From NCBI GenBank assembly GCA_020059425.1, contig JAGVCD010000329.1:1-5447 (forward strand): 5,447 nucleotides of DNA. The letters are read 5' to 3'. The notes under the pieces were generated by a model, which saw only the letters and a program-made list of their open reading frames with translations, did no database searches and had not been told where the DNA came from. Below are positions 1 to 5,447 of this stretch, piece by piece (the stretch's first letter is position 1; the number at the start of each line of letters is the position of its first letter). A program made the position numbers and the translations under genes. This DNA comes from Chamaesiphon sp. (GTDB lineage: Bacteria > Cyanobacteriota > Cyanobacteriia > Cyanobacteriales > Chamaesiphonaceae).

Positions 1-4
1 GAAC

Positions 5-30
5 TGCTGGAGTCTATCTATTCTCCAACA
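5..30 (-). terminator. Possible stem-loop after the toxin gene
   Basis: Just after the toxin stop codon, read on the minus strand, TGTTGGAG is followed by a 10-base loop and CTCCAGCA. This gives an 8-pair stem with one T-G wobble. The position fits a 3' end hairpin for the toxin-antitoxin transcript. The window ends four bases beyond the stem, so a U-tract, which would make it an intrinsic terminator, cannot be seen. It could also be a chance hairpin. Confidence 0.3.
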
Positions 31-31
31 A

Positions 32-391
32 TCAAAATCTCAGATCAAACACTACCCTCAGCGATCGATCAATCTCCTCTAAAATCTCTGGTTCCAATTC
101 CCCTCTGATTGAAACCAACCGCTGACGTTGATCGATCGGACGAGTTTGTAAACAATCAGCGATCGACAGCTTGCTCAACCCATTGATCACTGAAGGTTCC
201 ACCCTTACATTAGTCTTGATCCGACTCTTCTTCGCCGTCCACTCCGTCAACGGCACCACCTGAATCACGGGCACCCGCTCATTATAGACATCATTAGTCA
301 CCACTACACAAGGCCGCACCTTACCAGTTTCTGACCCCTTAGTTGGCTCCAGATCTACATCAATTATCCACCCTCTTCTAATGTTGCTCAC
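32..391 (-). CDS. MazF/PemK-family toxin (type II toxin-antitoxin endoribonuclease)
   Basis: Probable growth-inhibiting, sequence-specific mRNA endonuclease, held inactive by the antitoxin encoded just upstream. Counting from the longer TTG start at 400, the N-terminal RRGWIIDVDLEPTKGSE and the KVRPCVVVTND stretch match the MazF SH3-like barrel. R29 of the RP motif and T52 of VVPLTEW fall where E. coli MazF has its catalytic R29 and T52. The later GLSKLSIADCLQTRPID segment is the usual conserved strand of the family. I prefer the GTG start at 391 (119 aa): it overlaps the antitoxin stop in a GTGA arrangement and puts RRG at residues 5-7, as in typical MazF proteins. The TTG at 400 would give 122 aa and overlap the antitoxin by 13 bases; a GGGG four bases before it is only a weak Shine-Dalgarno. 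Length is normal and both catalytic residues are present, so the toxin looks intact. The cleavage sequence cannot be read from this. Confidence 0.9.
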   Translation of the reverse strand: MSNIRRGWIIDVDLEPTKGSETGKVRPCVVVTNDVYNERVPVIQVVPLTEWTAKKSRIKTNVRVEPSVINGLSKLSIADCLQTRPIDQRQRLVSIRGELEPEILEEIDRSLRVVFDLRF

Positions 392-621
392 GTAGGCCAA
401 TCTACCCCAGCTAGAGCAGTCAGCTTTTGCAAGTCCACATCTTCAGCATAAACCTCAGCATATAAATCAGCTGATCTCTCCAACTCCTGCTGTTCTAGTT
501 CTGCTCGTAACCGGTTAAGAGCCAAACGCACCACCGAGCTTTTGTCTTTAAAACCTAGATCCTTAAACTGCGCTAGAAAATCTATTTGCGACTGTTCTAA
601 AGTAACTTTTGTAGGAACCAT
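388..621 (-). CDS. Ribbon-helix-helix-like antitoxin of the MazF-type toxin
   Basis: Small acidic protein, first gene of the toxin-antitoxin operon. It should neutralise the downstream MazF-like toxin and repress its own promoter. From the ATG at 621 the product is 77 aa. Residues 2-8 (VPTKVTL) look like the DNA-contacting beta strand of a ribbon-helix-helix (CopG/MetJ-like) fold, followed by two helices (about 9-20 and 25-43, including DKSSVVRLALNRLRAEL). The acidic tail with AEVYAEDVDLQKLTALAGVDWPT would be the toxin-binding part. An in-frame GTG at 630 would add three residues. Neither start has a convincing Shine-Dalgarno; I chose ATG because the beta strand then starts directly after it, as is usual in this fold. 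The stop overlaps the likely toxin start by four bases, suggesting translational coupling. The family assignment rests on fold pattern and context, since antitoxins diverge quickly. Confidence 0.8.
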   Translation of the reverse strand: MVPTKVTLEQSQIDFLAQFKDLGFKDKSSVVRLALNRLRAELEQQELERSADLYAEVYAEDVDLQKLTALAGVDWPT

Positions 622-629
622 GCCGTTCA

Positions 630-668
630 CTTAAGACCATATTACAGTACCCTATCTTAAGGTCATAT
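630..668 (-). repeat. Pair of 13-base direct repeats: candidate antitoxin operators
   Basis: On the minus strand ATATGACCTTAAG (668 to 656) and ATATGGTCTTAAG (642 to 630) match at 11 of 13 positions. Each contains the palindrome CTTAAG, and their starts are 26 bases apart, about two and a half helical turns. The first overlaps the spacer and -10 box of the toxin-antitoxin promoter; the second lies in the leader just before the antitoxin ATG. Repeated short operators at this place are typical for autoregulation by ribbon-helix-helix antitoxins. Binding by this antitoxin is inference. Confidence 0.5.
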
Positions 669-682
669 AGTAAAGGTGTCAA
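654..682 (-). promoter_or_regulatory. Sigma70-type promoter of the toxin-antitoxin operon
   Basis: On the minus strand a perfect -35 box TTGACA (682 to 677) is followed by a 17-base spacer and TAAGAT (659 to 654), four of six matches to the -10 consensus. Transcription would start near 648, giving a leader of about 27 nt to the antitoxin ATG. The promoter begins 37 bases after the stop of the parvulin-like gene, so the toxin-antitoxin pair can be transcribed independently of the export operon. The -10 region is overlapped by one of two direct repeats. Confidence 0.6.
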
Positions 683-719
683 TTTTCCTGACGAGTATTT
701 ACGATGATGACGAGTAGAC

Positions 720-1469
720 TCACTGACCCACCGCTGGTGTTAACGATAGGCTATATTCTTTGATTTTATTTCTGATATATTCCATAAAAAGCTGATTCTT
801 AATTTCTCCATAAATCTCGTCATTTAACTCCGCCTTGATAATTTCTTCCACCCACAGCAGACGAAATCCTTGAGCACTGGCGATCGGCTTGATTATTTGG
901 GGCGGATTTGCCACGGAGAAAACTGAAAACATCTCTGGACTTAGATCTTTGCGCTGCCTTTCCCCCAAATAGCCCCCCTTCCGGCGCAGATCCACATCCT
1001 GAATATATTGACCAGCAATATCGTGGAATTTTATCTCCCCCTCCCGCACCGCATAATACAACTCCATCGCCAATTCCTTATTTTCTAAAATCACCTCCGC
1101 TAGAGCTACTCGATCGAACTCCAACTGATGTTGATAAAAATATTTTTCCACTTGGTCAGCCAGTACTATCTCCTTCAGCTTGTTGCTCAACAACTCCAGC
1201 CGCATCATATTTTCAAACTCATCTAAAGAAAGTTGATTAATACTCAGCCACATTTGAGTGCTCTTCGCACTTGTTAATCCATTCCTTGCCCGAAAGTCAT
1301 CTGCTGCCGCTTGTAGTTCACTAACCTCTAACCTGATTTCTGCTTTTTCGGCCTCTTTCTGAATAATCCGTCTCACCATAATCTGCTCAGTAAGTTCTGG
1401 GATTTTGCCAGACAACTTAATGTGTTCCAAAACATCTGCATCAGTAACTTCAGTATTAACAGTTATCAT
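720..1469 (-). CDS. Parvulin-like (PpiC/SurA-type) protein of a peptide export operon, probably without the classical active site
   Basis: A 249-aa protein, third gene of the export operon. Residues 5-115 are mainly helical and charged, like the SurA/PrsA N-terminal chaperone domain. Residues about 119-212 resemble a parvulin domain: F148, A152, Y155 and D158, the KGGYLG turn (164-169), then LSPEMFSVF. A helical tail follows. The two histidines normally found in parvulins (in ASHIL and in YHI near the end) appear replaced by E125 (LAEVIL) and R203 (GFRLL), so isomerase activity is doubtful and a chaperone or holdase role is more plausible. There is no signal peptide, lipobox or membrane helix, so it should be cytoplasmic, unlike SurA and PrsA. 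Its place after the exporter and HlyD genes suggests it handles the cargo before export; that is inference. AAGGA six bases before the ATG supports the start. No terminator is seen after the stop. Confidence 0.8.
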   Translation of the reverse strand: MITVNTEVTDADVLEHIKLSGKIPELTEQIMVRRIIQKEAEKAEIRLEVSELQAAADDFRARNGLTSAKSTQMWLSINQLSLDEFENMMRLELLSNKLKEIVLADQVEKYFYQHQLEFDRVALAEVILENKELAMELYYAVREGEIKFHDIAGQYIQDVDLRRKGGYLGERQRKDLSPEMFSVFSVANPPQIIKPIASAQGFRLLWVEEIIKAELNDEIYGEIKNQLFMEYIRNKIKEYSLSLTPAVGQ

Positions 1470-1514
1470 AAATCATCCTTTTTATTTAATTAAATTAGTT
1501 AAGTATAGCTACAC
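1470..1514. other. AT-rich gap between the HlyD and parvulin-like genes
   Basis: These 45 bases hold a perfect 12-base palindrome ATTTAATTAAAT (1484-1495) and a near-palindrome GTATAGCTACAC (1503-1514) directly after the HlyD stop. On the minus strand TATACT resembles a -10 box, but the matching -35 position (GCAAGG at 17 bases) is poor, so I do not call a promoter. The stems are too weak and AT-rich for a terminator. The simplest reading is an ordinary spacer inside one operon. Confidence 0.35.
1476..1480 (-). promoter_or_regulatory. Ribosome binding site of the parvulin-like gene
   Basis: AAGGA on the minus strand (1480 to 1476) ends six bases before the ATG at 1469. It fixes this start and shows that the gene is translated independently of HlyD despite sharing its operon. 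Confidence 0.75.
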
Positions 1515-3062
1515 TTATTTCCCACCTTGCTGTAACTTCTTAAATGGATCCAGAATTAGATCGATCGTCTGTCGCTGCCTGACAATTACCTCTGCTGTTC
1601 CTGTCTGCCCCAAAGTCAAAGCAATTTTTTTACCCTGTGACTGGATATAATCCCGATCCAATATCACATTCACTTCAAAAGCCTCAATTTTGCCAGTGCC
1701 CACTTCTACCAACTTAGAATCCGGCGACACCCACTGCACTTTCCCTTCCACCACCCCATAATCCTGGAAAGGATAAGCATCAAACTTCACCTTCACTGGC
1801 ATTCCCACGCGCAAAAATCCGGTGCTCTGACTCGGCATCTGCACTTTCAAAATTGTACTGGCTCCCTGCGGCGCAATCTGGGCTACTAATTGGCCGGTCT
1901 GCACAAAAGACTTGGGTTGCTTAAACGGTAACTGTAATACTGTCCCACTTACCGGTGCCCGTACTACCTTTTGCTCTAGTTGTCTTTCCAGTTCAGCAAT
2001 TTGCTGCCGCGTCTGAGCCGTTTCCGTATTCAGAGTACTAATCTGCGTTTGTAAATCTTTCAGTTGTTCTTCACTTTTTAAGATCGCCAGTTTGCCTCCT
2101 TCGGTTAAACTAGCCCGATTCCCCTGTTGCTCCTGTAACTTCGATTCTGTCTGCCGAATATCTGCTTGTAGCTGATGAATTACCTTATTATAGTTACCTT
2201 CTTGTTCTTTAATTCCTGTTTCAGCCAATTGAACCTCTGCTGTAGCTTGTGCCATCAGCCGTTCACTCTCCTGGGCGACACCTTGAATTTCTACTAACTT
2301 CACCTCTGGCACTCCGCCTTGTCCTAACAAGTCTTGGTAGCGCTGAACCTCTTTCAAACTCTGTTGGTATTTGTTTTGAATCAAAATCAAAGCAGATTGA
2401 GCTGCTGCCAATTTTTGGCGAGCTTGCTGAAGTTGCGCAGCTTTTTCAGTTTGTTGAATAAATAAATTGGCCTTACTATCTTTGGTGGCTTTGCTGGCTT
2501 GGTCTATTTGAGCAAATTTCTCCACGGCTTGGGCTTTATTTTGTTGCTGTTGAGTGGCAATCATAATGATCACCTGATTCTTGGCAATCCCAAACTGCGA
2601 GAGCCGATTCATTTGTCCTTCTAGTTTCGTTTTGGCTTGTTGGAGTTCGGCGCGTACCGCATCAGATTCTAGCTCCAACAAAATTTGTCCCTGCTTTACG
2701 GACTGTCCCTCTTGTACCCGCACCGCCACCACCGCCCCAGCGGTAGCGGCTTCCAAGCGATTAGCCGTCCCTTTAGTTTCAATCCGACCGCGTCCGGCAC
2801 CTGTTTCATCCACTTTTGATAACATCACCCAGGGCAGAATAATACTGGTAAAGATTACTAAAAAGTACAGCAGACCCCGCGTCCACACCTGGGGTAAAGA
2901 TTCCATGGCTTCTTTGGCGGTGTCTGACCAATCATCAGCTATCACCTCAATGGGTTGATTAGCTACTACTGGTAAGTTTTCTTCGGTGATCTGCTTGCTC
3001 TGGGGCGGTTCAGACGGTATCGATCGATCGACTATTTGACCATTGAAAAATGCATCAGACAT
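1515..3062 (-). CDS. HlyD-family membrane fusion protein of a type I-like export system
   Basis: A 515-aa periplasmic adaptor that should link the inner membrane ABC exporter to a TolC-type outer membrane channel. Domains in order: a polar cytoplasmic N-terminus (1-60), one membrane helix (about 62-82), the first half of a lipoyl domain (about 103-131, with AGAVVAVRVQEGQSVKQGQILLELES), a long Gln-rich coiled-coil hairpin (about 133-365), the second lipoyl half (366-398, VVRAPVSGTVLQLPF then VQTGQLVAQIAP), a beta-barrel (about 400-495) and a short C-terminal helix (IDLILDPFKKL). The two hairpin arms are each roughly 110-115 residues, with the turn near LGQGGVPEV (246-254). At the turn R241 and L245 fit the R-x3-L-x6-S/T channel-contact motif, but the last position is P252. 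Length is close to E. coli HlyD (478 aa). It starts 14 bases after the transporter stop with AAGGA seven bases before ATG, so it is co-transcribed. No TolC gene is in view. Confidence 0.93.
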   Translation of the reverse strand: MSDAFFNGQIVDRSIPSEPPQSKQITEENLPVVANQPIEVIADDWSDTAKEAMESLPQVWTRGLLYFLVIFTSIILPWVMLSKVDETGAGRGRIETKGTANRLEAATAGAVVAVRVQEGQSVKQGQILLELESDAVRAELQQAKTKLEGQMNRLSQFGIAKNQVIIMIATQQQQNKAQAVEKFAQIDQASKATKDSKANLFIQQTEKAAQLQQARQKLAAAQSALILIQNKYQQSLKEVQRYQDLLGQGGVPEVKLVEIQGVAQESERLMAQATAEVQLAETGIKEQEGNYNKVIHQLQADIRQTESKLQEQQGNRASLTEGGKLAILKSEEQLKDLQTQISTLNTETAQTRQQIAELERQLEQKVVRAPVSGTVLQLPFKQPKSFVQTGQLVAQIAPQGASTILKVQMPSQSTGFLRVGMPVKVKFDAYPFQDYGVVEGKVQWVSPDSKLVEVGTGKIEAFEVNVILDRDYIQSQGKKIALTLGQTGTAEVIVRQRQTIDLILDPFKKLQQGGK

Positions 3063-3069
3063 GACTATA

Positions 3070-3074
3070 TCCTT
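3070..3074 (-). promoter_or_regulatory. Ribosome binding site of the HlyD gene
   Basis: AAGGA on the minus strand (3074 to 3070) lies seven bases before the ATG at 3062 and within the 14-base gap after the transporter stop. It confirms the start and the tight operon arrangement. Confidence 0.75.
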
Positions 3075-3076
3075 AC

Positions 3077-5446
3077 TTAAGCTGGTTCTAATTGTTGCTG
3101 ATTGAAATAGTAGTAATGACCACGTTTGCTCATTAGTTCGTGATGGTTGCCTTGCTCCACCAAAATGCCCCGATCGATCACCAAGATTTGATCAGCATGA
3201 CGAATAGTAGAAAGGCGATGAGCAATCACCAACGTGGTGCGGCCTTTTAAGATGGTGCTTAAATTTTGCTGAATAATTCGTTCCGATTCCGGATCTAGAT
3301 GGGAAGTGGCTTCATCCATAATCAATAGTGGTGGATTACCCATTAAGGCTCGAGCAATGGCGATCCGTTGCCGTTGACCACCGGATAGTAAGCCGCCCCC
3401 TTCACCGATCTGGGTTTCGTAGCCCATCGGTAATTTACGAATAAATTCATCAGCACCAGCCAGTCCAGCGGCTTCGATGACAGCAGATTGAGGAGCCCCA
3501 GGATGACTGAGGCTAATGTTCTCCCGAATAGTGCCCCCAAACATAAAGGTGTCTTGATCTACCACTCCGGTTTGTTGTCGCAGGGAGCGTAACGATAAAC
3601 TGGCTAAATCATAGCCATCCACCAGAATCCGACCATCAGTCGCCGGATAAAGTCCTAGGGCTAATTTGGAAATGGTGGTTTTCCCTGAGCCACTTCGACC
3701 AATTAAAGCTACCATCTGACCGGGTTCGACTTCAAAGGACAGATTTTCTAATACATTGTCATCACCTTCCGGGTGATAGCGAAAAGTGACATTCTCAAAG
3801 CGAATATGTCCGCGCATCGGTGGCAGGGTTTGCCGGGCTTGCGATTGCAAATCTTCCTCGGGCTCAGCATCTAATACATCATTGATCCGCTCTACTGCAA
3901 TCACCACCTCTTGCAGTTGATTCCATAGTACTGTCAGGCGTTGAAAAGGTTGAATAATATTGCCCAGCAGCATATTAAAGGCTACTAGTTGTCCGATCGT
4001 CAGTTGGTTATGAATAACTTGATAGGCTCCAAAACACAACATCGCACTGGTAATCGTAGCATTGATAGTATTGCTGAAAATTTGCAGGCGATTACTAATG
4101 ACTTGCCCAGAAAAATTGGTCTTAATCGCTTTATAAAACAACTCTTCCCAATTCCAGCGCACATTTTGTTCTACTGCTGTAGACTTCACCGTTTTAATGC
4201 CTGTCAAAGCTTGGATTAAATAGCTATTCTCTTCAGCATAGGCACTAAAAATTTCTCGCGAAATCCGCCGTAAAAAAGGCGTAGCAATAATTGGCAACAA
4301 CAAAAATGGGGGCACAATCAATAGTGACAGCAAGGCCATTTGCCAGCTATACCAAAACATTAGCCCCACGTAGATAAAGACTGTCAGCAAATCCAACAGA
4401 ATAGTAGTGGCTTCACCAGATAATAATCTCTGGATCTTCTGATTTTCTTGGACGCGAGACATAATATCGCCCACATACCGAGATTCAAAAAAGCCTAAAG
4501 GCAGGCGCATAGTATGCCGAATGAAAGCCACGATCAGTGCTAAATCTAATTTGTTAGCCGTGTGATCGAGTAAGTACTGGCGCAAGCCCATCATTGCCAC
4601 CCGAAACATGCTGAAAATAAATAGCCCTAAACCCACGGTGAACAGGGTTAACTCCGATTTTTGCACCACTACTTGATCTAAAATTAACTGAGTGAACAGG
4701 GGTGTGACCAAACCAAAAATTTGAATAAATAAAGAGGCCACAAAAATCTCAATTATCACCACACTGTGGGGTTTGAGAAGTTCAAAGAACTGCCAAAATG
4801 GGGTGGTACTTTCTGTCGCATCCTTGAGTAGGGCAGTGGGTTGCAAGATTAGGGTATAACCCGTCCAATCTTTTTGGAATTCTGCATGGCTCAGAGCCCG
4901 TTGACCCAGTGCTGGATCGGCCACAATAACCTGTTTGGCGGTAACCGCATACACCACAATGTAATGTTTACCTTCCCAATGCACGATCGCCGGTAAGGGT
5001 TGTTCAGCTAATCGATCGAGACTAACTTTAACGGGACGAGTGGTAAAACCAACGCTTTCGGCTGCTACCGATAAACCTTTGAGCGAAGATCCATTGCGAT
5101 CGACATGAGCTATTTCCCGTAGCCGATTCACGCTGAATTTTTTACCCCAATAACGAGCTACCATCACCAAACAAGCTGCCCCACAATCGGAAGCACTCTG
5201 CTGAGCATAAAAAGGATAGCGGCGAGTAACCCTTTGCCACAAATGCCCCACCCTTTGTTGGGGATTGGGAAAGTAGGCTTTACTAATTTTTTTACTCGAT
5301 CGATCGGGCGGCAACCCCAGCACTGGCAAATTAGGTAAAACTGATGAGTTGACAATGCGCTGTGCTGGAACTGAGCTACCTGGCTCACAACGTTTTTGGG
5401 CAGTTTCCCACAGCTGCTGACGGATCATTGGGTACTTGTCGATCAA
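3077..5446 (-). CDS. Peptidase C39-containing ABC transporter (double-glycine leader peptide exporter), N-terminus probably incomplete
   Basis: Inner membrane exporter that should cleave a double-glycine leader peptide and pump out the cargo using ATP. Numbered from the TTG at 5446 (789 aa): a Pro/Ser-rich stretch (1-75); a C39 protease domain (about 77-205) with oxyanion Q82, catalytic C88 (DCGAAC), H161 (KHYIVVY) and D177 (VADPALG); a six-helix membrane domain (about 225-505); and an ATPase domain (about 548-785) with Walker A GRSGSGKT (583-590), Q631, LSGGQ (687-691), Walker B LLIMDE (707-712) and H743. All key residues are present, so both activities look intact. The frame is open up to the window edge, and neither the TTG nor the ATG at 5428 has a clear Shine-Dalgarno. 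Typical members have C39 almost at the N-terminus; the extra 75 residues look like a linker. Cyanobacterial relatives such as HetC and Synechocystis Sll1180 are longer, so a further domain (for example a cyclic-nucleotide-binding one) may precede it. Together with HlyD this forms a type I-like system. Confidence 0.93.
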   Translation of the reverse strand: MIDKYPMIRQQLWETAQKRCEPGSSVPAQRIVNSSVLPNLPVLGLPPDRSSKKISKAYFPNPQQRVGHLWQRVTRRYPFYAQQSASDCGAACLVMVARYWGKKFSVNRLREIAHVDRNGSSLKGLSVAAESVGFTTRPVKVSLDRLAEQPLPAIVHWEGKHYIVVYAVTAKQVIVADPALGQRALSHAEFQKDWTGYTLILQPTALLKDATESTTPFWQFFELLKPHSVVIIEIFVASLFIQIFGLVTPLFTQLILDQVVVQKSELTLFTVGLGLFIFSMFRVAMMGLRQYLLDHTANKLDLALIVAFIRHTMRLPLGFFESRYVGDIMSRVQENQKIQRLLSGEATTILLDLLTVFIYVGLMFWYSWQMALLSLLIVPPFLLLPIIATPFLRRISREIFSAYAEENSYLIQALTGIKTVKSTAVEQNVRWNWEELFYKAIKTNFSGQVISNRLQIFSNTINATITSAMLCFGAYQVIHNQLTIGQLVAFNMLLGNIIQPFQRLTVLWNQLQEVVIAVERINDVLDAEPEEDLQSQARQTLPPMRGHIRFENVTFRYHPEGDDNVLENLSFEVEPGQMVALIGRSGSGKTTISKLALGLYPATDGRILVDGYDLASLSLRSLRQQTGVVDQDTFMFGGTIRENISLSHPGAPQSAVIEAAGLAGADEFIRKLPMGYETQIGEGGGLLSGGQRQRIAIARALMGNPPLLIMDEATSHLDPESERIIQQNLSTILKGRTTLVIAHRLSTIRHADQILVIDRGILVEQGNHHELMSKRGHYYYFNQQQLEPA

Positions 5447-5447
5447 C

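Noticed and set aside
689..716. Perfect 9-base direct repeat TGACGAGTA (689-697 and 708-716)
   Set aside because: It lies upstream of the -35 box and could be an activator site, but two short copies with no palindrome and no known factor are too little to call.
908..1240. 110-aa plus-strand reading frame, proline-rich
   Set aside because: It lies wholly opposite the parvulin-like gene, shows no domain pattern, and its Pro/Ser-rich composition is what the antisense of that gene gives.
1503..1510. TATACT as the -10 box of an internal promoter for the parvulin-like gene
   Set aside because: The -35 position at 17 bases reads GCAAGG and no other good -35 is near, so the box is probably chance in an AT-rich gap.
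1405..1650. 81-aa plus-strand reading frame spanning the HlyD/parvulin-like gap
   Set aside because: It overlaps the ends of two well-supported minus-strand genes, has no recognisable domain or start signal, and has no double-glycine leader that would make it a cargo candidate.
2249..2958. Two plus-strand reading frames (2249-2461 and 2581-2958) opposite the HlyD gene
   Set aside because: Both are antisense shadows of the coiled coil and N-terminal region; the cysteines and serines come from the reverse of Gln- and Ala-rich codons.
3343..3540. Minus-strand frame inside the ATPase domain of the transporter, and similar frames at 3989-4219 (plus) and 5164-5388 (minus)
   Set aside because: They lie inside the transporter gene, whose motifs are intact in its own frame, and have no features of their own.

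Overview
This window looks like cyanobacterial chromosome. The palindrome CGATCG is strongly over-represented (13 loci by eye). The three large genes match the cyanobacterial style of C39-peptidase ABC exporter with an HlyD adaptor, and the type II toxin-antitoxin pair is of a kind common in these genomes. All five genes I can support lie on the minus strand and read from the right edge towards the left. Nothing on the plus strand looks real, and I see no RNA gene, mobile element or CRISPR array.

Right two thirds (5447 to 720): a three-gene export operon. First comes a peptidase-containing ABC transporter (C39 protease, six-helix membrane domain, complete ATPase), whose N-terminus probably continues beyond the window. 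After a 14-base gap with a good ribosome binding site comes an HlyD-type membrane fusion protein with a very long coiled coil. After a further 45 bases, again with a good ribosome binding site, comes a 249-residue parvulin-like (PpiC/SurA-type) protein without a signal peptide. It keeps the parvulin fold signature but lacks the two usual active-site histidines. By analogy with known systems, the transporter should cut double-glycine leader peptides and export the cargo, HlyD should bridge to an unlinked TolC-like outer membrane channel, and the parvulin-like protein may act as a cytoplasmic cargo chaperone. The last role is inference. No precursor peptide gene is visible in the window.

Left part (720 to 1): a MazEF-type toxin-antitoxin operon with its own sigma70-like promoter (TTGACA, 17 bases, TAAGAT) just after the parvulin-like gene. 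Two 13-base direct repeats, 26 bases apart, overlap the -10 box and the leader. They are good candidates for antitoxin-bound autoregulatory operators. The antitoxin (ribbon-helix-helix-like) comes first. The MazF/PemK-like toxin follows, and its most likely GTG start overlaps the antitoxin stop in a GTGA arrangement. A short stem-loop follows the toxin stop at the left edge.

The most interesting points are the degenerate cytoplasmic parvulin in a peptide export operon, the probable extra N-terminal domain of the transporter outside the window, and the readable promoter/operator layout of the toxin-antitoxin operon.
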